From Hoylesella timonensis 4401737 = DSM 22865 = JCM 15640 (GTDB lineage Bacteria > Bacteroidota > Bacteroidia > Bacteroidales > Bacteroidaceae), in assembly GCF_000455445.1 (NCBI RefSeq), contig NZ_HG417094.1:115507-174004 (forward strand): a DNA stretch of 58,498 bases. The letters run 5' to 3'. The notes below the pieces were generated by a model. It searched no databases. It worked only from the letters and a program-made list of their open reading frames with translations, and was not told the DNA's origin. Positions 26,422-33,648 of this stretch are shown here, piece after piece. A program made the translations under genes and the position numbers. Every line of letters starts with the position of its first letter. Position 1 is the stretch's first letter.

Positions 26422-26424
26422 GGC

Positions 26425-27687
26425 TTATTCTGCTCTTAGTGCTTCAATGGGTCTTACGTGTGCCGCTTTGCGTGCAGGTATGAGTCCAGCGATAGTGCCT
26501 GCCACCACCATCAGTAGCGTGGCGTTGATACAAACGTCAAGTCCAACGGTGGGATTAACAAATATGGTGGTGGTAAACATGCCTGAATCAACCTTCATGT
26601 TGCCAATGGTGGCATTCATGTATTCATTGGCTGCAATGCCTAACACCATGCCGATGTATCCGAAAAAGGTGGTGATAATGATGCTCTCAATGATGATGAG
26701 TCGCAGGATAGACCATGGTGTGGCGCCGATAGCCTTGCGGATACCGAACTCGTGGGTGCGTTCTTTCACCGTGATGAGCATGATGTTGGAAACTCCGACG
26801 ATGCCACTGAGCAGGGTAAAGATGCCCACTATCCACAACGCCGTGCGCAACATGCCCATTCCAGTGTTCATCTGCATGGCTTGAGTAAATCGGTTCCATA
26901 TCCAAACCGCCTCCTCATCATCGGGCGCAGCACCGTGATTACCGTTGAGATTAGCACGGTATCGCTGCTCGAAAGCTTCGTTTTGCTGTTCTGTCTCCAA
27001 GCCTTTGAACGAGAAAACGATGTTGCCAGTCTTGTCGCCCACATTATATATGGTGCGATAGGTGGTAAAAGGGATGAACGCATCGGTACCCATCATGCTC
27101 TTGTCTACTTGATAAATACCCACAATATGAAACGCCAAGTCTTCCATTCTCACGATTTGCCCCAGCATATCTTCCACATTTCCCGTGGGTGAAAGTTCCT
27201 TCGCCATGTCATCACTGATAACAATCGACTTCCTGCGATCTCTGATATCTATCTTATTGATGAACCTCCCGTAGATCATATCACGCTTGTTGATGATGTA
27301 ATCGTTGGGATATACACCACTGATGTTGGCGGCAGTGTACTCTTTTCCATGGCTCATAGTAGTGTTGCCATGGTCGAGTTCGGCACCCACCTCTTCCACA
27401 TTGTCGCTGAATCGCTCTTGGGTGATTTCCATGTCACGGTCGTTCAACTCTATCTTGCGCCCTTCTTTTAGTCCTTTATGTGCCTTTGACGTTTGTCCGC
27501 CAAATATCACCATGGAGGTATTGAGGTATCTATGCGAGTTCTGTTGTGTGGCATTGATCAGTCCGTTGCCTGCTCCCAACAGGAATATGAGCATGAAGAT
27601 GCCCCACGCAACGGCAAACCCAGTGAGGGTAGTGCGCAGTTTATTGCGTCGTGCGGTGGCCCATATTTCTGTTAAGATGTCTCTCAT
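26425..27687 (-). CDS. MacB/FtsX-type ABC permease (first of two)
   Basis: 420 residues with the same layout as its neighbour: N-terminal helix (TLTGFAVAWGIFMLIFLLGAG), an extracytoplasmic domain with NISGVYPNDYIINKRDM, then the FtsX-like block (GVSNIMLITVKERTHEFGI followed by RKAIGATPWSI) and two further helices. It has no ATPase domain. It lies 19 bases after the ATPase gene and three before the second permease, so ATPase and permeases are one transcription unit. Both permeases are diverged copies of one ancestor. Exported substrate is unknown. Confidence 0.92.
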   Translation of the reverse strand: MRDILTEIWATARRNKLRTTLTGFAVAWGIFMLIFLLGAGNGLINATQQNSHRYLNTSMVIFGGQTSKAHKGLKEGRKIELNDRDMEITQERFSDNVEEVGAELDHGNTTMSHGKEYTAANISGVYPNDYIINKRDMIYGRFINKIDIRDRRKSIVISDDMAKELSPTGNVEDMLGQIVRMEDLAFHIVGIYQVDKSMMGTDAFIPFTTYRTIYNVGDKTGNIVFSFKGLETEQQNEAFEQRYRANLNGNHGAAPDDEEAVWIWNRFTQAMQMNTGMGMLRTALWIVGIFTLLSGIVGVSNIMLITVKERTHEFGIRKAIGATPWSILRLIIIESIIITTFFGYIGMVLGIAANEYMNATIGNMKVDSGMFTTTIFVNPTVGLDVCINATLLMVVAGTIAGLIPARKAAHVRPIEALRAE

Positions 27688-27706
27688 GTCCGACTTATTT
27701 TAAGCA

Positions 27707-28426
27707 TTATTTCATGATACCTCCTGTCCCGAACGGGCTTGAGTTATGGTCGAGATTCTCCTCAATGCGACCTATTAGTCCGTCCTTGATATGGATAATC
27801 TTGTTGGTCTCGTTGGCGACACCGCTCTCGTGCGTTACCACGACAATGGTCATGTGTTCGTCTTGGTTGAGCGACTTGAGCAGTTGCATCACCTCCACGC
27901 TGGTTTTCGAGTCCAAAGCTCCCGTCGGTTCGTCGGCTAAGATAATCTGTGGTTTGGTAATCAGCGCACGAGCAATGGCGACACGTTGCTTCTGTCCGCC
28001 CGACATCTCGTTAGGATAGTGGTCTGCCCACTGCGCCAATCCCAATCTGTCGAGATATTCAAGGGCTTGTTGACGGCGTGTTTTGCGACTTACTCCTTGG
28101 TAGAACAAGGGCAATTCCACGTTTTCTACCGCTGTCTTGAAGCCGATGAGATTGAACGACTGGAAGATGAAACCAATCATCTTGTTGCGGTATTCGGCAG
28201 CACGCCTTTCGCTCAGGTCCTTGATGAGCGTACCCGAAAGCACATATTCACCACTGTCATAATTGTCGAGGATGCCTAATATATTTAATAAGGTAGACTT
28301 CCCCGAACCCGATGCGCCCATGATAGAGACAAATTCGCCTTCCTCTATGTCAAGCGTGATGCCCTTGAGAACGTGCAGGGGCTGTGCGCCAAAATAGGTC
28401 TTGTTGATGTCTTTGAGATGTATCAT
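27707..28426 (-). CDS. ABC transporter ATPase, MacB/LolD type
   Basis: 239 residues from MIHLKDINKTY. Walker A GASGSGKST, the Q-loop region FQSFNLIG, signature MSGGQKQRVAIARAL, Walker B ILADEPTGALDS and the switch His in VVTHE are all intact. It powers the two FtsX-type permeases that follow. The frame stays open upstream to 28558, but the residues there are unrelated to the family and overlap TlpA; the chosen ATG overlaps the TlpA stop by four bases (ATGA), a classic coupled start. It belongs to the same unit as TlpA and the exporter genes. Confidence 0.95.
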   Translation of the reverse strand: MIHLKDINKTYFGAQPLHVLKGITLDIEEGEFVSIMGASGSGKSTLLNILGILDNYDSGEYVLSGTLIKDLSERRAAEYRNKMIGFIFQSFNLIGFKTAVENVELPLFYQGVSRKTRRQQALEYLDRLGLAQWADHYPNEMSGGQKQRVAIARALITKPQIILADEPTGALDSKTSVEVMQLLKSLNQDEHMTIVVVTHESGVANETNKIIHIKDGLIGRIEENLDHNSSPFGTGGIMK

Positions 28427-28977
28427 TTGGCTTTTAGACGACAGCAGGACTTTGAAAGTTGCATCAGCTCGGCTAATTTTTTCTCGATTTTTTCCACCAT
28501 CACCGTCCTCATGACAATCTTTCCTTCTGGATTGATAAGATAGAAGGAGGGAATCCACTTGATTTGAAAATCCTTTGCCACTTTCGATTCTTTCATCTTC
28601 TCAAAGTTGCAAACATGGTATGCTTGCTTGTTTTTGCAGTTTTGCTGTACGTACTGGGTCCATGCCTCTTTGTTGGTATCAAACGAAACATGTATGAAAG
28701 CCACGCCATGGTCGGCATATTTTGCCCCCAACTCATCCACCTTCGGTGTGATTTTGCGGCAATCGGGACACCAAGATGCCCAAAACTCCAACACCACATA
28801 CTTCCCTCGGAAGTCGTTTAGTGATAAGGTCTCACCGTTGATGGTGGGCAGTGTAAGGGCTGGTGCTGTCGTTCCAACCTCTAAAAGATGTGTCGCATAC
28901 TTGGCATCATCATCTTGTGCCAACAATGTTGCAACTGTGCAAAACAAGCAAAATGTGAGAAATACAATTCTTTTCAT
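28423..28977 (-). CDS. TlpA/ResA-like thioredoxin-fold protein, exported
   Basis: 184 residues. A signal peptide of ~21 residues ends at LLAQ. A thioredoxin fold follows with the AhpC/TSA-TlpA pattern: VGTTAPALTLPTINGETLSL, YVVLEFWASWCPDC with active-site Cys70 and Cys73, and the cis-Pro loop in KWIPSFYLINPEGKI. The C-terminus holds a CC pair (SKSCCRLKAK) of unknown meaning. It probably reduces or exchanges disulfides in the periplasm. It lies six bases after the ABC exporter and overlaps the ATPase gene, so it is likely made together with both transporters. Confidence 0.9.
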   Translation of the reverse strand: MKRIVFLTFCLFCTVATLLAQDDDAKYATHLLEVGTTAPALTLPTINGETLSLNDFRGKYVVLEFWASWCPDCRKITPKVDELGAKYADHGVAFIHVSFDTNKEAWTQYVQQNCKNKQAYHVCNFEKMKESKVAKDFQIKWIPSFYLINPEGKIVMRTVMVEKIEKKLAELMQLSKSCCRLKAK

Positions 28978-28983
28978 GATTAA

Positions 28984-30654
28984 TTATTGTTTTTGTAGAT
29001 GTAACGTTTGGTCGCAGTAGTCAACTACGGCAGGTCTGTGAGTAATGAATATCACGGTTTTGTCGTGATTAGAGAGAATGTTATGCAAGAGCTGTCGCTC
29101 CGTCTCGGGGTCTAAAGCACTGGTAGCCTCATCGAATAGCATGATTGGGCGGTTGCGCAACAAGGCTCGGGCAATGCTGATACGCTGTGCCTGTCCCTCG
29201 CTCAGTCCGCCTCCTGCTTCCGTACAAACGGTGTCTAAGCCGTCAGAAAGCTCCATGACAAACGAGGCGCAACTCATTTCCAACGCCGCTTTTATTTCCT
29301 CTTCCGTAGCGTTGAGCTTACCCAATCGCAAGTTGTCGCGAATGGTACCACTCATCAGCGTGTTTCCCTGTGGCACATACACAAAATTGCAGCGCATCAA
29401 GGGCGACAATTCCTTTTGCTCTTGTTGATTGTATAGGATGACTTTCCCCTCATTGGGATGTAACAAAGCCAAGATGAGTCGTATCAATGTGGTCTTTCCT
29501 GCGCCCGTTTCACCCAAGACAGCCGTGCACGAACCAGGGTAAAAATCAAAATCTAACTGTTCAATTACATTACTGTCGCCATCGTCGTATGCGTAGGTAA
29601 TGTGCTCCAAGCGCACTCCACACGGTGCTGTCAGGGGGATAGGATCGCCTTGTTCCTCCAAAGGATTCTCCTCGAGTTCCATCAATCGCTCGGCTGCCGT
29701 AAAGACTCCGACAAACACAGGTGCTAAGCGAGTGAGGTCGCGCGCTGGTCCTTGAATACGATTTACTAATTGCAAGAACGCCGTCATGCCTCCGAAAGTC
29801 AGCGTTTGGTCAGCCATTCGCAACGCTGCCCATAGGAAAGCGATGAGATAACCCACAGAGAATCCTGCGTTCAGGATAAAGTTTGATACCACACTAAATG
29901 CCGTTCGCTTTACCACCCTATGTCGAAGTTCGCTCTGTGTGCTTTCCAATCGATCCACCATGATGCTGTCGCTCTCCAAAGTCTTGATGAGCATACGGTG
30001 CTGAATGGTCTCTTGCAGCACACTTTGCACCTTGCTATCCGAGTCGCGTACCTGTCGGGTGAGCCTTCGCATCTGTCCAATATACAGCTTACTTAACAGC
30101 ACAAACACTGGAATAATGCCTACGATGACAAAGGCAAGTACTTTGTCCATAGAGAAAAGATACAAGAATGCGCCCACAAACATTGCCACTACCGAAATGG
30201 TATTAGGAATAGTTTCGGTTAGAAAACTTACCACCGTGCCTACATCCTGCTCCAACCTATTGAGTACATCGCCTGAGTGATGCGACTCTTTTCCCGTCCA
30301 TTCCGACCGCAAAATACGGTCGAGCATGCGTTGCTGCATACGGTTTTGCGCCTTGATGCCCAAGATGTTGCGCACCCAAATGGAACAGATGCGCAGGGCG
30401 AAGCCGCAAAGAATGAGCATTGCCATTACCCCTACAGACCAGTAGATAGACCCTTCAGCGTGTCCAGACGCCACATCAATGGCATGTTGTACTGCCCACA
30501 CTTGCGCTAAACTCACCACTACAGAGAGCAAACCAATGGTGGCATTGAGGATAGCTTGCAACTGATTGCCACGCCAAGCACGCCAAAGCCATTTGAAAAT
30601 GACCCTGGCGGAATATTTGGGGGTAGGAATCTTAAACCATTGTCGGATGTTCAT
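28984..30654 (-). CDS. ABC exporter, fused membrane domain and ATPase
   Basis: 556 residues. Residues ~20-300 hold a six-helix type-I exporter membrane domain (LLSVVVSLAQVWAVQHAIDVA, then TETIPNTISVVAMFVGAFLYLF); residues ~335-556 the ATPase, with Walker A GETGAGKTT, signature LSEGQAQRISIARAL, Walker B PIMLFDEATSALD and the His in FITHRP. The signature has LSEGQ instead of LSGGQ, a tolerated variant. Such proteins dimerise to export lipids, peptides or drugs. It begins 19 bases after nadK and ends six before TlpA. Substrate cannot be read from the sequence; the downstream thioredoxin allows, but does not show, a link to thiol peptides. Confidence 0.92.
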   Translation of the reverse strand: MNIRQWFKIPTPKYSARVIFKWLWRAWRGNQLQAILNATIGLLSVVVSLAQVWAVQHAIDVASGHAEGSIYWSVGVMAMLILCGFALRICSIWVRNILGIKAQNRMQQRMLDRILRSEWTGKESHHSGDVLNRLEQDVGTVVSFLTETIPNTISVVAMFVGAFLYLFSMDKVLAFVIVGIIPVFVLLSKLYIGQMRRLTRQVRDSDSKVQSVLQETIQHRMLIKTLESDSIMVDRLESTQSELRHRVVKRTAFSVVSNFILNAGFSVGYLIAFLWAALRMADQTLTFGGMTAFLQLVNRIQGPARDLTRLAPVFVGVFTAAERLMELEENPLEEQGDPIPLTAPCGVRLEHITYAYDDGDSNVIEQLDFDFYPGSCTAVLGETGAGKTTLIRLILALLHPNEGKVILYNQQEQKELSPLMRCNFVYVPQGNTLMSGTIRDNLRLGKLNATEEEIKAALEMSCASFVMELSDGLDTVCTEAGGGLSEGQAQRISIARALLRNRPIMLFDEATSALDPETERQLLHNILSNHDKTVIFITHRPAVVDYCDQTLHLQKQ

Positions 30655-30673
30655 AAGCTGCTGTGTCTATGTG

Positions 30674-31561
30674 TTATCCCCTTGTGTCTGCCCCCCACAT
30701 CATCTTTTCACGCAGGGTTGAGAAGTAACGTTGACCAAATCGTTTGACAAATAGGGTTGCAAAAGGAGCTTTGCGAATAGTCAGTTGCGTATGCTCACCT
30801 AACTTTGTAGAGCGACCGTCAATGGCAGCGAGGAAGTTGTGCGAGCGTGATTCTACCGTAAGGGTAATGACATTGTTGTCGTTAATCACGATAGGACGGA
30901 TGTTCAGACTGTGTGGAGCCACAGGTGTGAGACACAAATTGCTGGTTGATGGCACCATGATAGGACCGCCATTTGACAAGTTGTATGCCGTACTACCCGT
31001 AGGTGTCGCAATTACCAAACCGTCGGCTTGGTAGGTTACCAAGTAGTCATCGTTCACGCAAGCACGAATCGTAATCATCGCCGCATTGTCACGCTTCAGG
31101 ATTGCAATGTCGTTGAGGGCGTAAGGGTTGATGTCTAAGGGTTCTCCGTTGGTCTCTAATTGAATGACCGAATGCCTCTCTAACTCGTAATGGTGGGCGT
31201 AAATATCAGCAACGGCTTCCTTTAACTCGCTCGGAAGGATGTTGGCAAGAAAACCGAGTCTGCCGGTATTCACCCCTATCAGCGGAATTTGTTTGATGCC
31301 CACACGTCGGGCAGCTTTGAGAAAGGTACCGTCTCCACCTACGGAAATCACAAAATCGGCATCGAAGTTTTGTCCTTCAAACCGCTGTACGGTCTCCGAT
31401 TTGAAATGAACATCTTGACTTAAAAAGTCGTAAAACGTGCTATCGATGCTCACGTGAGCACCGTGTGCCTGCAACTCCTCGATAATTCGCAGGAAGAAAG
31501 CTGTTTTCTCAGGCTGGTATTCGTTGCCAAAAAGGGCAAATCTTAGTTTTGGTTCAGGCAT
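30674..31561 (-). CDS. nadK: NAD kinase
   Basis: 295 residues, normal length. The GGDGT motif (VISVGGDGTFLKAAR), NTGRLGFLAN, the NDIAILKRD region and DGLVIATPTGSTAYNLSNGGP are the family landmarks. It phosphorylates NAD to NADP with ATP in the cytoplasm. It is first in the seven-gene minus-strand run; linkage to the exporters is physical and not a known functional one. TACATTTG (minus strand, 31651-31658) is a probable -7 element about 90 bases upstream. Confidence 0.95.
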   Translation of the reverse strand: MPEPKLRFALFGNEYQPEKTAFFLRIIEELQAHGAHVSIDSTFYDFLSQDVHFKSETVQRFEGQNFDADFVISVGGDGTFLKAARRVGIKQIPLIGVNTGRLGFLANILPSELKEAVADIYAHHYELERHSVIQLETNGEPLDINPYALNDIAILKRDNAAMITIRACVNDDYLVTYQADGLVIATPTGSTAYNLSNGGPIMVPSTSNLCLTPVAPHSLNIRPIVINDNNVITLTVESRSHNFLAAIDGRSTKLGEHTQLTIRKAPFATLFVKRFGQRYFSTLREKMMWGADTRG

Positions 31562-32301
31562 ATATGGATCATCTATCGTTAAGTTGTCTTCTTTGTGACG
31601 TTCCCAAAGCCATGATAAACAATGGCGGAAACGTATCGGTCAATTACTTGCAAATGTACATATTATTATTGATAATTGAATAAAACCACCCATGAAAAGC
31701 GTATGAAAATGGAGAAAATATCATGAAAGCAATAAAAAGAACTGGTTTTGTTTTTGAGCGAGGAAACAGCGAAAAACAGCATTTTTATTTGACAATTTTA
31801 AGGCTCTTAAAAAGGGATGAGTTTTCTATCTCTTAGCTCCAAAAATCGTGTTGCTAACAAATTTTTGCCCTGTTTTTTGTCTTTGTTGAACTTATCTCAA
31901 TGAGTTATGCGTTCTATTCCATACTCATAGATGCCTTGTAACGTGTCTTTAACAGGGTTAAAGCATGGAGATAAGCCGCTTAACCCATTGGGTTAGTTTT
32001 GTTGCAGTTTTCTATAAAAATGTAAATCGTTGATAATAAGCAGTTTATATTTTGCTTAAATTTTCGGCAAATTCAGGACTTTCATGAGAAATAACGAAAA
32101 ATAAGTCCTCTTAAACCTGAGTTTTGTCAACTTTTTTCGCATGGAGGAATGAATCTGGTAAACAACGTTAATCAGCGTCAATCATTCTGAATTGATAACC
32201 GAGAGATGTATTTTATCGTAAAAAAATAGTATATTTGCAGAAAGAACCTATTTATATTTTGATCAACCAACGGGTCGTTAGACCCACAAAACAAAAAAAC
32301 T
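31562..32301. other. Large 740-bp intergenic region with degenerate repeats and two promoters
   Basis: This gap between divergent nadK and the DJ-1-type gene has no credible frame. It carries a minus-strand -7 element (31651-31658) for nadK and a plus-strand one (32230-32237) for the DJ-1 gene. Between them is a degenerate repeat zone: CATGGAGATAA at 31964-31974, shared exactly with 51233-51243, leads into a short palindrome TAACCCA-T-TGGGTTA, and earlier segments near 31911 and 31924 look like weaker copies at a period of roughly 43-50 bases. Confidence 0.5.
32230..32285 (+). promoter_or_regulatory. Promoter -7 element and leader hairpin of the DJ-1-type gene
   Basis: TATATTTG (32230-32237) fits the -7 consensus; the -33 is weak. 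In the ~60-base leader, GGGTC (32272-32276) and GACCC (32281-32285) form a 5-bp stem with a GTTA loop ending 16 bases before the ATG. It is not followed by T, so it is not a terminator. Confidence 0.55.
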
Positions 32302-32871
32302 ATGGCAAAGGTATATGAATTTTTAGCAACAGGCTTCGAAGAAGTAGAAGCCTTACTCCCAGTAGATATTTTGCGTAGAGCAGGTGTAGAAATCAAGACC
32401 GTGAGCGTTACAGGCGACACATGGGTGACGTCTTCGCATGGTGTTACCATTCAAGCCGATTTGAAATTTGAAGACATTCGTCACTTTGATGATGTAGATA
32501 TGCTCTTACTTCCGGGTGGAATGCCTGGCGCAACCAACCTAAATGAGCATGCAGGTGTACGGGAAGCCTTGCTTGCACATCATGCCAAAGGCAAGCGGAT
32601 TGGTGCTATCTGCGCTGGTCCTATGGTCTTAGGAAGTTTAGGACTATTGAAGGGACGTAAGGCAACCTGTTACCCAGGCTTTGAAAAGTATATGGAAGGT
32701 GCTGATTATACGGCAGAATTGTTCACCGTCGATGGCAACATCATCACGGGAGAAGGTCCTGCTGCTACTTTCCCATATGCTTTCGAAATTTTGAAAGGAT
32801 TTGTAGGCGAGGCAGAAACCAAAGACTTACAAAAGCAAATGCGGTTTACTCACTTGATGGAAACAAAGTAA
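32302..32871 (+). CDS. DJ-1/PfpI-family protein (YajL/ThiJ-like)
   Basis: 189 residues. The DJ-1 fold is clear: FEEVEALLPVDILRRAGVEI with the conserved Glu, LLLPGGMPGATNL, and the nucleophile elbow with Cys104 in AICAGPMVLG. The length and motif place it in the DJ-1/YajL subgroup, which protects against oxidative or glycation damage; the exact activity (deglycase, chaperone or glyoxalase) is disputed for the family. It acts in the cytoplasm; no signal peptide is present. Its own promoter is just upstream, and an octamer array separates it from ispD, which may be read from the same transcript. Confidence 0.93.
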   Translation: MAKVYEFLATGFEEVEALLPVDILRRAGVEIKTVSVTGDTWVTSSHGVTIQADLKFEDIRHFDDVDMLLLPGGMPGATNLNEHAGVREALLAHHAKGKRIGAICAGPMVLGSLGLLKGRKATCYPGFEKYMEGADYTAELFTVDGNIITGEGPAATFPYAFEILKGFVGEAETKDLQKQMRFTHLMETK

Positions 32872-32891
32872 CTTGCCTTTTTCTTATCATT

Positions 32892-32971
32892 CACTCGTCC
32901 ACTCATGTACTCGAATACACATCCATGCGACACCTCGTCCACTTGTCACCTCGTCACCTCGTCCACCAACA
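32892..32971. repeat. Octamer array between the DJ-1 gene and ispD
   Basis: Ten consecutive octamers in phase: CACTCGTC, CACTCATG, TACTCGAA, TACACATC, CATGCGAC, ACCTCGTC, CACTTGTC, ACCTCGTC, ACCTCGTC, CACCAACA. The array ends two bases before the ispD ATG and makes the frame look open 23 codons further upstream, an artefact of the repeat. Confidence 0.88.
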
Positions 32972-32973
32972 AG

Positions 32974-33648
32974 ATGCGATTTATCATCATTGTAGCAGGT
33001 GGCAAAGGACTTCGGATGGGAGGCGACATCCCCAAGCAGTTTAGAATTGTGGGAGGGAAACCTATCCTCATGCATACCATTGAGCGGTTTCATCAGTATG
33101 ACTCCGAAATGGGAATTATTGTGGTGCTACCTCATTCGCAGCAAGCGTATTGGAGACAATTATGCTATGAATATAACTTTCATGTGGGACATACCGTAGT
33201 GAATGGTGGCGCATCGCGCTTTGAGTCGGCGAAAAATGGCTTGTCAATCATTCCAGAAGAGGTCTGTGGCACGGTGGGTATCCATGATGGAGTTCGTCCT
33301 TTTGTGTCAATAGAAGTGATTAACCGATGCTATCTTACTGCTCAAAAATGTGGCGCAGCCATCCCTGTACTTCCTGTGACCGATACGTTACGCCATATCA
33401 GCGCAGACGGCAACAGCAAGAACGTGCTTCGCAGTGCTTACCGCATCGTGCAAACGCCACAGGTGTTCGACATTGCATTGCTAAAAAAAGCGTTTGCACA
33501 GCCCGAGCAGGAGGCGTTTACCGATGATGCTTCGGTGGTGGAAGCCATGGGACAAACGGTTGAAATGGTAGAAGGCAACCGAGAAAACATCAAGATTACC
33601 ACACCGTTTGATATCAAATTGGCAGAACTATTGATACCGCAAACATGA
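32974..33648 (+). CDS. ispD: 2-C-methyl-D-erythritol 4-phosphate cytidylyltransferase
   Basis: 224 residues starting at MRFIIIVAGGKG. The nucleotide-binding N-terminus (VAGGKGLRMGGDIPKQF), IHDGVRPFVS, VTDTLRHI, QTPQVFD and the C-terminal FTDDASVVEAMG are IspD landmarks. It joins CTP and MEP in the non-mevalonate isoprenoid pathway, in the cytoplasm. The frame is open from 32905, but those 23 residues are translated octamer repeat and no homology is expected there. It overlaps recG by four bases (ATGA), so the two genes are coupled although their functions are unrelated. Confidence 0.95.
   Translation: MRFIIIVAGGKGLRMGGDIPKQFRIVGGKPILMHTIERFHQYDSEMGIIVVLPHSQQAYWRQLCYEYNFHVGHTVVNGGASRFESAKNGLSIIPEEVCGTVGIHDGVRPFVSIEVINRCYLTAQKCGAAIPVLPVTDTLRHISADGNSKNVLRSAYRIVQTPQVFDIALLKKAFAQPEQEAFTDDASVVEAMGQTVEMVEGNRENIKITTPFDIKLAELLIPQT

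Noticed and set aside
26231..26884. 217-codon plus-strand frame opposite the two MacB-type permeases
   Set aside because: It spans the junction of two well-supported genes on the other strand and has the Met/Ser/Pro-rich composition of an antisense shadow.
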